Below are positions 23,960 to 34,250 of a stretch of DNA of 64,000 nucleotides, in pieces. Location of the stretch: positions 77,682,177 through 77,746,176 of the forward strand of contig NC_080582.1 of the NCBI RefSeq assembly GCF_029962835.1. The letters run 5' to 3'. Under the pieces are notes generated by a model. It was not told the DNA's origin. It searched no databases and saw only the letters and a program-made list of their open reading frames with translations. How positions within the stretch are numbered: the stretch's first letter is position 1; every line of letters starts with the position of its first letter. A program made the translations under genes and the position numbers. Source of the stretch: Magnolia sinica. Lineage: Eukaryota > Streptophyta > Magnoliopsida > Magnoliales > Magnoliaceae.

Positions 23960-24545
23960 TCGTTTCGGAATTGGATCAATGAAATTACTGTGCTGGAACC
24001 TAGGTGGGCCCACTATCATGTTTGTGAGACATCAACTCCGTCCATCTGTTTTGTGAGCTCATTTTAGGACTTATAGCCAAAACTAAGCAGGATCTAATAC
24101 TCAAGTGGGCCGAAAACTTGAGGATTGAACGTCCACAGTTAAAATATTCGTGGGCCACAGAAGTTTTGAATCAGGATAATATTAGTGTTTTTAGCCATGC
24201 TAGTAGGATTGACGTTATGAACGGTATGGATGGAATGAACGGTATGGATGGAATGTCAATCCCAGGGAGGTTTCAATGGTAGGAATTTCCCTATTCACAT
24301 TTTCCTTTAGTGCAGCCCACTTGAGTCTCGGATCCTGCTAAATTTTGGGATCAATTCCTCAAATGATCTCACAAAACGGATGAACGGGATGGATATCTCA
24401 CAAATATCACAGTGGCCCACCTAAGTTTCCACCGCAGGAACCTCATGCAAAAGGCTTTGCACGAAATCCGGGTACAACCGGGACGCGGATTTCCTGTAAA
24501 AGCCTTTCCCGGGCAGTTCCTGCTCAAGGATGCTGGGTGGGGCTA
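23960..24545. mobile_element. Second MITE of the same family, abutting the end of a third
   Basis: The body runs from about 23990 to 24420. Its right end, GCAGGAACCTCATGCAAAAG to GAAATCCGGGTAC (about 24433-24477), is directly followed by an oppositely facing end, GGACGCGGATTTCCTGTAAA to GCAGTTCCTGCTCAAGGATG (about 24480-24532). Two element ends therefore stand back to back. Inside, GAACGGTATGGATGGAAT is duplicated in tandem at about 24218-24255. Confidence 0.55.
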
Positions 24546-25089
24546 ACGTTAGGTTGGAGAGGAATCCATACCGTCCATCCGTCTTTTGAGCATATTTTAG
24601 CACATGTGACCAAAAGCGAGGTGGATCCAAAATTCAAGAGGGTCACACGATAGGAAAAACCCTGCCTGACGATAGGAACTACAAGAGATGGCTATAAAAA
24701 CACTACCTGACGATAGGAAGAGAGAGATTCCGGAAGGAGAGAGAGAGAGAGAGAGAAAGCAGTGATTACATCTGCTTGGAGGACTGCTGCTTCAGCAATT
24801 CGTAAGAAATCCGATTTGAAACCGAGTCAAGGCTAAGTTGCAACCGAGTCAGCGTTGAGTCGGAGCGAGTTACACCGAGATTAGTCTGATTTAATAATGT
24901 GAGTTGCCGCATATCTTTTCTCGCGTTAGTAATTGCAAGTGAGCATGATTCTCTATTTGATTCAAGACTATTAGATTCATGTAACATTATTGTTGGATTT
25001 GTGACATATTTGGTGGTTTGAATTTATAATTTAGAATCTTGTTATTTTGTTTTCACTGTGGTGACTTATTGAAAATTCATATTGCTATT
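24546..25089. other. Non-coding; GA tract and unassigned sequence
   Basis: CCTGACGATAGGAA occurs twice (about 24666 and 24708). A short (GA)n lies at 24738-24757. From about 24780 to 25020 is unrepeated sequence with repeated GAGTC words (CCGAGTC, GAGTCGGAGCGAGTT) and no convincing frame. Confidence 0.4.
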
Positions 25090-25510
25090 TTCTGTTTTTG
25101 AGGGCATTATCCCAAACATGAAGCAGATCCAATTATCTGGGGGACTGTTTCATAAGAAACAGTGGTGATTTAACCGCCTACCATTAAAAACTTCTTAAGA
25201 CGCACCTTAATGTTTCTGTAGTGTTTATTTGCCATGAAAGCTATTGATAAGGTCATATAGGCATGGATGAAGGGAAAAAAAACAAATATTAGCTTGATCC
25301 AAAACGTCTGTGATCTCTTAAAGGTTAATAATCACTAATTCTTATGAAACGGTCTATCCAATAATTGGATTTACTTCATGTTTAGGATAATACCCTAAAA
25401 TGATCCGGAAAAACAGATGGATGGAGTAGATACATAATACATATATCAAGGTGGGGCCCACAATAAGGGCCTCACCATCTTGGTGAGGCCGAGGTCTCAC
25501 CGAATCCGCT
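25090..25510. repeat. GGGCCCACC-type repeat copy ending in GGTGAGGCC
   Basis: The body matches the copy at 30826-31255: ATGAAGCAGATCCAATT, GGAAAAACAGATGGATGG, then AAGGTGGGGCCCACA and GTGAGGCCGAGGTCTCACC. The left end is missing. It lies directly before the duplicated F-box block. Confidence 0.7.
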
Positions 25511-25527
25511 TGCACTGGTGATTGCTA

Positions 25528-27530
25528 CAATTTTTAAATTCTTGAAGTTTTATGAGCCTGATTTAGTAGTATAAGCTAAAGCCTGTTTGGATTTGAGATG
25601 TATTATTGATTTACTTTGCTCCAAGTATTTTTGTAATAGAAATGTAATATTTACCATGATCCCTTCATCTAATATCATTTTTTATTTCACTTTTTTTTTT
25701 TTTTCCAGCTCCAAGGAAAAACAGTTGCATAATCTTGAGTGATCAGTAATATTGAGAAGGATATACATGGCTGACTGGTCTCAACTTCAAAATGAACTGT
25801 TACGTACAATCGCGGAATTACTATCTGCCAATAGGGATTATCTAGCATTTCGTGCCACTTGCAAGTCATGGCGATCAGCCGTAGAGGAAATGCCTCTTCA
25901 TTACCCTTACCAGCTACCACTGTTAATGCTTCCATATGACAAGAACGTCAAGGCCTACAGTGCCTTTAGTTTATCTGATAACAAGATATTTTACCTCAAG
26001 CTATCAGAGGTTCATGGGCTAAGGTATTGTGGTTCTTCCAATGGTTGGCTGGTTGCAGTAGATGAGACGCCTGTCATTCGTTTATTTAATCCATTTACTA
26101 AGAGCCAGATCGAACTTCCTCCAATAACAACATTTTCTGAAGTACTAGGGTTTGACAAATCCAAAGTGGGTGCAGAGTACAATGTACGGTCTTTATTCGA
26201 TGGTGTAGTAGAAACTCCAAACTCGGAATGGATAAGAACCCGCTTCATAAAAAAGGTTGTGGTATCCTCAGACCCTACATCGAACCCCAACTATGTTGTT
26301 ATGGCCCTCCACGGTGAGCTTCAAAAATTGGCATTCTGTAGACATGGAGACAAGGAGTGGACCGTAATTGAAAAGATATGGTGTCCTTATCGTGACATTG
26401 TGTGTTATAAAGAACAATTCTATGTGGTAGATGCTAATGGAAGAGTTGCAATTTGCAACATTGATGGTACTCCCAATGCAGTGGAGGTCATGCCACATAT
26501 GAATATCTATGTGCCGCCACAAATGAATATCTATCGCCGGATGATGTATTTAGTGGAATCAATGGGGGAGCTGTTACAGGTTGTTAGATATCGTCAAGAC
26601 ATTCGTAACGGTGAGGTTGTTAGATATTGTGAGCATAAAGATGGGGATGAATATGATGATAATTGGATATATTATACAGTTAGATTTAAAGTTTTTAAGA
26701 TGGATATAAGTAGGGGGGAGAGGTTTGAGGTGAAAACTCTTGGTGATTGTATGTTGTTCTTAGGCTCAAACTACTCATTATCTCTCTCAGCTCACGATTT
26801 TCCCAGCTTCAAAAGAAATTGTATTTACTTTACTGATGACGCAGTATATTCGTATAAGGCTGGTGTACGAGGGGGTCATGATTTAGGCGTGTTCAACTTG
26901 GAGGATAATAGCATCACATCGTTGCCATGCCAATACCATTCAAGCAATGACTTGGGAATAATTTGGCCTCCACCCATATGGTTGCACACATCTTATCCTC
27001 GTAATGAGGCATTGGAAGAATAATTGCATTTAATGTTTTTTTTAAAAATTATTTCTCAAATACGCATTGGATTATTTCTTTCCATGATTCTTGTTAGTTT
27101 ATATTATCAGATGTTTAGTAATTTGATTAGAGATTGAAGAAGCAAACTTGGAAGTTTGACCATAATATCTATGTGCATTTAGAAATTTAGATTTTCATTT
27201 TCTTACTAAGTTCTATGAAGTTAAACATACAATAGAAACAAGTTTTCAGAGTTAAATTGCTTCAATTCCAATCTGAAGTTAGATTGTTTTGCTTTATATT
27301 GATTATACAAGAAGGCCAGTGTAACTGTCAGTAATCACCTAATTGGAGGACCTATTACCTCCGTCTAATGGTTATTCACCTGTCCATGTGGGGTCCACCA
27401 TCTGCATACTTATCATGCTAATCCAAATATAATTCAGTAGTGCACAATTATCATGTTAATCCAAAATTAAAGCGTGACCCAGAACAATTAGGACAAAGAC
27501 ACTGATGAATACAAAGGGCTAGCCTTGTCT
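25528..27530 (+). repeat. Duplicated F-box locus, copy 2
   Basis: It is collinear with 8727-10680, including the 5' flank and about 500 bp of 3' flank. Homology stops at AATACAAAGGGCTAGCCTTG, short of where copies 1 and 3 continue, and a tandem-repeat region follows. Confidence 0.85.
25767..27023 (+). CDS. F-box protein with DUF295 domain, 418 aa
   Basis: This is the intact member of the three local copies. Residues 1-45 (MADWSQLQNELLRTIAELLS, then RDYLAFRATCKSWRSA) are a plant F-box, the segment that binds SKP1 in an SCF ubiquitin ligase. The middle is beta-rich and likely a beta-propeller-like substrate-binding part. Residues 351-405 carry the DUF295 signature: NCIYFTDD, GGHDLGVFNLED and WPPPIW. 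Length is normal for the family. The ATG at 25767 was chosen because it starts the F-box directly; a TTG-led extension upstream is not credible. A long pyrimidine run ending CAG about 60 bases before the start suggests a 5'-UTR intron. Substrate unknown. There is no intron in the coding part. The proposed role, ubiquitin-ligase adaptor, is from the family only. Confidence 0.9.
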   Translation: MADWSQLQNELLRTIAELLSANRDYLAFRATCKSWRSAVEEMPLHYPYQLPLLMLPYDKNVKAYSAFSLSDNKIFYLKLSEVHGLRYCGSSNGWLVAVDETPVIRLFNPFTKSQIELPPITTFSEVLGFDKSKVGAEYNVRSLFDGVVETPNSEWIRTRFIKKVVVSSDPTSNPNYVVMALHGELQKLAFCRHGDKEWTVIEKIWCPYRDIVCYKEQFYVVDANGRVAICNIDGTPNAVEVMPHMNIYVPPQMNIYRRMMYLVESMGELLQVVRYRQDIRNGEVVRYCEHKDGDEYDDNWIYYTVRFKVFKMDISRGERFEVKTLGDCMLFLGSNYSLSLSAHDFPSFKRNCIYFTDDAVYSYKAGVRGGHDLGVFNLEDNSITSLPCQYHSSNDLGIIWPPPIWLHTSYPRNEALEE

Positions 27531-27579
27531 TTTTATTCAGGACAGAACTTCCTGTATCCAAATGGTGAGTCGGCCTAGT

Positions 27580-28290
27580 TGAAGTTTTCTACGATAAGCT
27601 TTCAGTTCCCTCGGTTTCTGCAGTGTGGTCCACTTGAGCTTTACACAATCTGCTGCCTGCCTTTTGAGATATTGACCGAAAACCTTGGCTGTTATATGCT
27701 AAAATGACAGCCCTCCACACCTTTGCATGGTCTGTCAAAATGACAGTTATGCTCCGAAGGGCCCGTTTGGATACTATTCAATAAGTAAAAATTTTAAACT
27801 TATGTAATAAGTTACTTCTATTCCTGTAAGTAGTTTTCCATGATAAGCTTTCAGTTCCCTCTGTTTCTGCACTGTGGTCCACTTAAGCTTCACACAATAT
27901 GCTGCCTGCCTTTTTAGATATGGACCCAAAACCTTGGCTATTATAAGCTAAAATGACAACCCATCGCACCTTTGCATGGTCTGTCAAAATGACAGTTATG
28001 ACCCTAATTTGGATACTATTCAATAAGGAAAATTTATAATTAATAAGTTACTTCTATGGCCCGTAAGAAGTTTTCGTGTGGTCCACTTAAGCTTTACACA
28101 ATCTGTTGTCCGCCTTTTGAGATATAGACCTAAAACCTTAGCTGTTATATGCTAAAATGACAGCCCTTCACACCTTTGCATGGTCCGTCAAAATGACAGT
28201 TATGCCCCTAAGGGCCCATTTCGATATTATTTAATAAGTAAACTTTTTAAACTTATATAATTAATAAGTCACTTTTTTAAACTTAAATTA
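27580..28290. repeat. Three tandem units of ~220-250 bp
   Basis: Units start near 27582, 27831 and 28065. Each contains GTGTGGTCCACTT(G/A)AGCTT, ACCTTGGCT, GCTAAAATGACA and CACCTTTGCATGGTC, followed by TGTCAAAATGACAGTTATG and a TTGGATA..ATTCAATAAGTA tail. The third is diverged and lacks the head. The tail wording resembles hAT-type element ends (GGGCCCGTTTGGATAC). Confidence 0.85.
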
Positions 28291-28339
28291 GTTTGGTAAG
28301 CACCGTAGTAAAAGTAACTTATGTGATAAAAGCTACCTC

Positions 28340-28345
<6 letters not shown>

Positions 28346-28428
<83 letters not shown>
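28346..28428. repeat. (TC)n microsatellite, about 41 units
   Basis: An uninterrupted TC run of 83 bases lies between the 250-bp repeat block and the minisatellite. Confidence 0.97.
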
Positions 28429-28429
<1 letters not shown>

Positions 28430-28431
<2 letters not shown>

Positions 28432-29536
28432 TGATGGATGGTCCATATCAAAGGAGACCCCACATGATGGGTAGTACACAAGGGTGGAGCCCACACAATG
28501 GATGGTTGACATCAAAGGTGGACCACACATTATGGATGACCCATATCAAGGTGAGCCCACATAATAGATTCTCCACATCAAAGGTAGGCCCCTAATAATG
28601 AATGACCCACATTCAAAATGAGCCAGTATGATGGACAACCCACCTTGAAGGTACGGACCACATGATGGATGGTCCAATATTAAAGGTGGGCTCCTCATAA
28701 GGGGACATGGATAGTGAAGGTACCCCTACATGATGGACAATAACATTGAAGCCAGCTCCCACATGATGGATGACCCACATCAAGGTGAGCCCCACATAAT
28801 GGGCAGTCCACATCAAAGGTTGGCCCTTAATGATGAATGACCCACATCAAGGTGGGCCCCACATAATGGGCAGTCCACATCAAAGGTTGGCCCTTAATGA
28901 TGAATGACCCACATCAAGGTGGGCCCCACATAATGGGCAGTCCACATCAAAGGTTGGCCCTTAATGATGAATGACCCACATCCAAGGCGGGCCTGACATG
29001 ATGGATCACCCACATCAAAGGTGGGCTCTACATGATGGGTGGTGGATATTAAAGGTAGGCCCCACATGATAATCAATTTATTTTAATGGTGGGCCCCACA
29101 TGATGAATGACCCACGTCAAGGTGGGCCCCAAATACTGGACTATCTACATAAAAGGCACTGATGATGAATGGCCCACATCCAAGGTGGGCCCCACATGAT
29201 GGACAGTCCAGATTTAAGGTTGGGCTCACATGATGGATGGTCCACATCAAATGTGGGTTCTACATGATTGGCGGCGGATATTAAATGTGGGTCCCATATG
29301 ATTGACAATAACATTAATGGTGGGCCCCACATGTTAGATGACCCATATCAAGGTGAGCCTCACATGAGGACAATTTACCTCAAAGGTCTCCTATGATGAA
29401 TGACCCACATCCAAGGCAGGCCCGCTATATGAATGACCCACTTCGAATTTTGGCCTTGCATGACATGATAGACGTCCCACATCTAAGGTGGCCCACATAA
29501 CGGATAGCCCACATCGAAGGCGGGACTTGCAAGGTG
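28430..29536. repeat. Degenerate minisatellite, ~33 bp unit, with a 67-bp higher-order repeat
   Basis: The basic unit is close to GATGGATGACCCACATCAA plus GGTGGGCCCCACAT. It alternates with a variant (AATGGGCAGTCCACATCAAA, then GGTTGGCCC). Three nearly identical 67-bp double units start at 28784, 28851 and 28918. About 30 basic units are seen. The words are the same as those in the scattered GGGCCCACC repeats, so the array may have grown from one of them. Confidence 0.85.
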
Positions 29537-30415
29537 GATGTTCAACTTGGAGGATAATAGCTAGCATCACATCGTTGCCATACCGTTCAAGCAATGATTT
29601 GGGAACCATGAACCATTTGGCCTCCGCCCATATGGTGTGCATCTTATCCTCGTAACGAGGCGTTGGAAGAATACTGCATTTAATGTTTTTTTTTTAAAAA
29701 AGTTATTTCTCAAATGCACATTGGATTAACATTATTTCTTTCCATGATTCTTGTTAGTTTATATTATTATATCTTTGCTAATTTGATGAGAGATTGAAGA
29801 AGCAAACTTGAATTTTAACCATAATGTCTCTGTGCATTTAGAAATTTAGAATTTGATTTTCTTACTAAGTTCTGTAAGTTAAACATACTATAGAAACAAG
29901 TTTTCAGAGTTAAGTTGCTTCAATTCCAGTCTAAAGTTAGATTACTTTGCTTTATATTGATTATACAAGGAGGCCAGTGTAACACTAATCATCTAATTGG
30001 AGAACTTATTACCTCCATCTAATGGTTATTCACTTATCCGTGTGGGGTCCACCATGTGGATAATTAGATCCAAATATAATTCATTAGTGTACAATTATCA
30101 TGCGAATCCAAAATTCAAGCATGACCCATAACAGAGCAATTAGGACAAAGACACTGATGATTAAAAAGCTTCTAAATTGTGTGTGGGGCTAGTCATTTCT
30201 TTTTATTGTGTGTGGGACCTACACTTTCTTCTTCTTTTTTAAAATTACGTGCCGTCAGTAGATGCTCTCACACCGAATGAATGGATAGCCCAAAATTCAG
30301 GTCATTCCAAATGATTTTAGAGGTATTCCGAATGATTTTACATGGGTTTGGCCCACTTCAGATTTGGATTAACCTCACTTTTTAGTTCCAAGGGAAACAT
30401 GAAAGGGCATACATG
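29537..30415 (+). pseudogene. 3' fragment of the F-box/DUF295 locus, third copy
   Basis: It begins abruptly inside the minisatellite with TTCAACTTGGAGGATAATAG, the code for FNLEDN near the DUF295 signature. About 135 bases of coding remnant follow (with small insertions and losses relative to the other two copies), then the 3' flank. The flank matches copy 1 past the point where copy 2 ends, to GAAAGGGCATACAT at about 30415. It carries an extra TTCTTCTTCTTT segment near 30228. It contains no F-box and cannot encode a protein. Confidence 0.85.
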
Positions 30416-30825
30416 TGTGTGGACCACTGAATCTACTTATAGATTTCCATTGATATCAACCAATTGGATTTATAGATTGATCCATCCACACTGTGGCCCC
30501 ATAATTTCGATGGTCTGAATTTCCAGAAATGCATGACACCTGTAAGGAGTATTAGTTACCACCATTTTAGATTACTAGAGTTTGTACTCTATCAGTAACA
30601 AGACAATTTTTATTCAAGGAATATTCCATTTTCATGTCACAAGCTGTCTGAGCCTTTCTAAGCCCACACGCGTGCCAGGTACCCCACCCAGCATGCAAGT
30701 GGGCCTCACCCTGTGAATGACCTGGTCCAAGAAATCAAAATCCAGCAGCTGTGGTAACATTTGTATGCTACATGTCAACAAGGGTGGCAATGGGTTGGGC
30801 CACTAAGTCATTTTTAAATCAACCA
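30416..30825. other. Non-coding; no gene seen
   Basis: Unique-looking sequence with GGTACCCCACCCAGCATGC near 30680. No open frame or family match recognised. Confidence 0.4.
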
Positions 30826-31255
30826 GGGAGAGGATTAGGTCCTGCCCTTACTGTGGGGCCCACCTGGATGTATGTATTCTATATCCATGCCATCCATCCA
30901 TTTTAGGGCATAGGCCCAAAAATGAAGCAGATCCAATTCTCAGGTGGACCATACAATAGGAAACAGTGGTATTTGACCATTAATGGCCCATATACGTTTT
31001 GGATCAAGCTGATATATGTATTTTTTTTTTCCTTCATCCAGGTTTATGTCACCTTATCAAGGGGTTGGATGGCATTGTTTCCTAAGTATGGTCTTCCAGA
31101 GACTTGTATCTTCTTCATTTTTTGGATCATGCCCTCAAATGATCTGGACTAACTGATGGACGGTGTAGATACAGAATACATAAATCAAGGTGGGCCCTAT
31201 GGTGGGGGACCGCAGCGTAATAGGTGAGGCCGGGGTCTCACCTAATCCAATCCCG
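30826..31255. mobile_element. Nearly full-length GGGCCCACC-type MITE
   Basis: It starts GGATTAGGTCCTGCCCTTAC and then GTGGGGCCCACCTGGATGTA. It ends AAGGTGGGCCCTATGGTGGG and GGTCTCACCTAATCC. GGATTAGGT and ACCTAATCC make the outermost inverted repeats. The body includes ATGAAGCAGATCCAATTCTC and GATCAAGCTGATATATGT. Confidence 0.7.
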
Positions 31256-31481
31256 AATTATAAACACATGCAGTCATATACTAAACTATAAAAGAGAAGT
31301 GAGTCTTAAGACTTTAGAAAGGAAAAAAGATAACCGAAGCAAGAACGCATCACTTTCATATCTACACCCTGACTAGTTACTTGTAAACTCATCTTTCAAT
31401 TCTGGCTATTTACAGTTACATTTCACTCCAAAAAACTACCTGAAAACCAGACTTCAAATTGTGAGTTGGACATGTTATCGC
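31256..31481. other. Non-coding; 3' flank of the reverse-strand gene
   Basis: AT-rich sequence between the MITE and the last exon of the gene on the reverse strand. No clear poly(A) signal was singled out. Confidence 0.35.
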
Positions 31482-32797
31482 TCACCCATGGCACAAGCAT
31501 TCATGAAATACGTGGTCGCACGCAAGAACCACAGTAGGAATTGTCCCGCTGGGCTTGGACATTGTGCCTGTTGGCGCGTAATCAACATCCCTTTTGCAAA
31601 TGTAGCACTTCTCTCCAGTCTGGAAGCCGGAAGATTGATCGTCATCAGGTCCTGGAAGCGACATGTTCAAACATTGGATTACTAGCAATACAGAACTAAA
31701 ACACGTCGACCGCTATTAAAAAAGAAAAAATTCAAAACCTCCAGTACTTGCTCACAATGATCAAGAGTGCCTTCAATATACCTGAATAACTTTGTGCAGC
31801 AATGCAAAGCATGGCCCACTAAGCCTATTCGATAGCATTGCATTGGTCGTGACAGTGTTACCAGACATTGCTGTTCCTGCATCACCAGCAAATGGATCTG
31901 CATCAGTTGTGTTAATTCCAAGGCTTAAGATGCTTCCATCAAGTTGTGGCCTTTGGAGGGTATTATGCTGGAGTGAAGGTAAGCGATCAGTACAATATAT
32001 CAGTCTTTGATGATCGTGGGACCAAAATCTGGCATTTCTGCTAACTTCTATACTCCCTAAACTGCTGCCAATCTGTGGTCCTTGGGGTCTACCGGATTGG
32101 ACTGGATTGCTCGTGGCAATACTACTACTGGTTGTATTGCTCGTGGCAATACTACTACTTTGAAGTTAGACTCAAAAGATTGAGATTGCATTGCTTTGAA
32201 GTTAGACTCAAAAGAAGGTAACGACAATTTGAGGGCTGGTCCTCATTATGAATGATAGGAAATGCTCACATGCAGAAATGATTCTAACTTATGCATTTGA
32301 TTACATATCTAAGCAAATGTTGGAATAAAAGAGCAAGAGTGCCTTCAATATACCTGAAAAACCAACATCGCTGTCACCTCCATGCTCTGCAGCAAGAAAA
32401 CTTCTATCAATCAGCGGTCCACTAAGCCTATTCGATATTACTGCATTGGCCATGGCCGTGTTATCAGACATTGACATTCCTGCATGACCATCAATTGGAT
32501 CTCCATCAGTTGTGTTAATTCCAAGGCTTAAGATGCTTCCATCAAGTTGTAAATAAATTTTAAAAAATAAAAAATAAATAAATTAATAACTTACCAACAC
32601 GTATGTAATTGTAGTACAACCTTACTGGAGTACTTGTTTCCACAATTTTCACACTCATGATAAAATATTTCATTGAACCTATGGTGCTTATCCTTGTAAT
32701 GCTGCTTGAGCATCTCAAGATCTTGAAACATTTCTTCACAATAATGGCATTTGAAATTGTTGGCGTCAACATTTGCATTGTTGTTTTCATTTTCCAT
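31482..32797 (-). CDS. C2H2 zinc-finger / RING-like protein, three exons, ~184 aa
   Basis: Exons on the reverse strand are 32797-32595, 32535-32354 and 31651-31482. Splice sites are TG|GTAAGT ... AAG|CATC and CAG|GTATAT ... CCAG|GACC, and the phases join correctly. Exon 1 begins MENENNNANVDANNFKCHYC and holds one C2H2 finger (C-x2-C-x12-H-x4-H) and a second, incomplete Cys pair (ECENCGNKY). Exon 2 is Asp/Gly/Asn-rich linker. Exon 3 carries KCYICKRDV ... CDHVFHECL, the first half of a RING-type finger, then stops. The spacing CxHx2HxC is one short of the usual CxHx2Hx2C, and the last Cys pair of a RING is missing. A complete RING would make it an E3 ubiquitin ligase; here this is doubtful. It may be a truncated or dying gene, or may use a further exon I did not find. 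The exon 1-2 intron is short (59 bp) and very AT-rich. Confidence 0.55.
31782..31932 (-). pseudogene. Duplicated second exon, decayed
   Basis: It matches 32354-32535 from the acceptor (GAAG|CATCTTAAGCCTTGG) through AATAGGCTTAGTGG to the donor CAG|GTATATTGAAGGCAC. It is 151 bp against 182 bp. Because the length differs, it ends in phase 0 and does not join exon 3 in frame; joining exon 2 to it gives a stop at once. Either a dead tandem copy or a rarely used alternative exon. Confidence 0.7.
32109..32216. repeat. Two short tandem duplications in an intron
   Basis: GCTCGTGGCAATACTACTAC occurs twice (about 32109 and 32139), and GAAGTTAGACTCAAAAGA occurs twice (about 32162 and 32199). Both lie between exons 2 and 3 of the reverse-strand zinc-finger gene. 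Confidence 0.8.
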
Positions 32798-32863
32798 AGA
32801 TCTGTGAATCTTAAAAGATGTTAGTCCAAAACCTAGACCTTGGGCCATTGACAGCAGTAACAA

Positions 32864-33707
32864 TAAATGATATATTTAACTCATTAACTATAGTATCTTC
32901 TTCACTTTTAAATGATTCATGCCTTAGTGAATAGGATAGCAGTGCAATTGAACTTTTCTTGAGATCACCAAAGACTAGGAACTGACTTAAGCATTTGCAA
33001 TTTCTACGACCTGGAAGTTCTTCCTTTAAACTTTTTCCAATGTTGAGGTCTGTTCAAGCCAGGCCCAAAAAGTCCCTCAAACGATGTGATGGTCCATCTT
33101 GAATAACAATGGATGGATAGCTTGATCTATAGTTGGGGATCATTTTCAACGGTTCCAAGGGTCCTAAACTAGTCTAGGCACCCCCGAACAGTCAGCATTA
33201 CCAACTAACAGTCGGATTCACACGATTTAGCATTGGATCGTTGGACAAGAGGCCACATACTTGATGAACAATAGATCCTTAGATTTCAAGCTTGCAATCC
33301 ATGATGAACGGTTTAATTGGTCTATCGAAGCAAGAAAGCTAAGATGATCTCTTTTAGAAAAATTAGATATCTAAAGAACGGAAGAGGAGAACTTTCAATG
33401 AGGAAAGACGAAATGATTTTGAAAAAGGAGAGAGGCTACGTTTTATTTATAGGATTCCTTGTGACGTTCACACGAGCGGCCGTTTGCTACGTGGCACATA
33501 TTTAACTAACTTTATAACTAATCAGGGAGAAACCCTGGACACCCCTCCAATAGATAAAACATAAACATAATCTAATTTACTCCTTACCAGGGTGTCGTTG
33601 TCGAGATGTTTGTCAGGTTAAAGCTTCAGCCAGGCATTTCAAAACATCGCAATTTATGATGTCTCCATAAGTATAAATCAAATAGCTGATTCTTAAACTA
33701 GGATACA
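32864..33707. other. Upstream flank of the zinc-finger gene; no other gene
   Basis: An acceptor-like TTCACAG lies just before the chosen ATG (about 32802), so a 5'-UTR intron may start in this stretch. A short open frame at 33317-33505 has no family resemblance. Confidence 0.35.
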
Positions 33708-33918
33708 AGTGTTTGGATGCACTATTGAATTGAATCGCAATTACCACTCTATGAAGTAGAAATAACCAGGTTGCAGTTCCAAATTCCAATATCATTACTT
33801 CTAACTTGGAACTGAAGGAAACTTGCACTTCAATATCGAACATCATTTTCACATTTCCTCTGGATTAAACTGAAAATGTATGCAATTCAATTATATTGTG
33901 CATCCAAACGTGGCCTTA
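33708..33918. mobile_element. hAT-like MITE with GTTTGGATGC ends
   Basis: The left end is GTGTTTGGATGCACTATTGAATTGAAT (split here: GTGTTTGGATGCAC, then ATTGAATTG). The right end is CAATTCAATTATATTGTGCATCCAAAC. The inverted ends enclose about 170 bp without coding sequence. Confidence 0.65.
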
Positions 33919-33989
33919 GAAATTGAAGAAAGGTGGTAAAAATGAGAAATTTGAAGTGGGATTGAAGTTTTCATTTGTAGGCTTCCATA

Positions 33990-34250
33990 TGACATGCCTC
34001 TAGTCCCTTAAAGACCATGATGCATGTGTTATACACACGTCCATTCTTTTTGTTGGATCATTTTAAGGCATAATCCAAAAATAAGGTAGATCCAAAGCCT
34101 TGAGTGGAACACACCACAAAATATAGTGGGGATCGAACACCTATCATTGAAAACTTCTTGTGAGCCGCAAAAGTTTTGGATCAAGTTGATATTTGTGTTT
34201 TCCCTTCATTTAGGTTTATCTATGTAACCTTATGAACAAGTTGGATGGTT
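33990..34250. repeat. Partial GGGCCCACC-type repeat
   Basis: Matches the shared body only: CATGATGCATGTGTTATACA, GGATCATTTTAAGGCATAAT, GTTTTGGATCAAGTTGATAT, GAACAAGTTGGATGG. Confidence 0.65.

Noticed and set aside
28269-28595. Ser/Leu- or Arg/Glu-repeat proteins over the (TC)n run, and similar ones at 47.0-47.5 kb and 63.7 kb
   Set aside because: These frames are open only because dinucleotide repeats have no stops.
28430-29536. CRISPR-like array because of evenly spaced repeats
   Set aside because: The units are contiguous and degenerate with no unique spacers, and the window is plant nuclear DNA; it is a minisatellite.
31782-31932. Treating the second copy of exon 2 as a normal exon of the zinc-finger gene
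   Set aside because: Its length breaks the phase; exon 2 alone joins exon 3 in frame, so it was called a decayed duplicate.
33317-33505. 62-codon basic protein
   Set aside because: No domain, no supporting context; likely chance.
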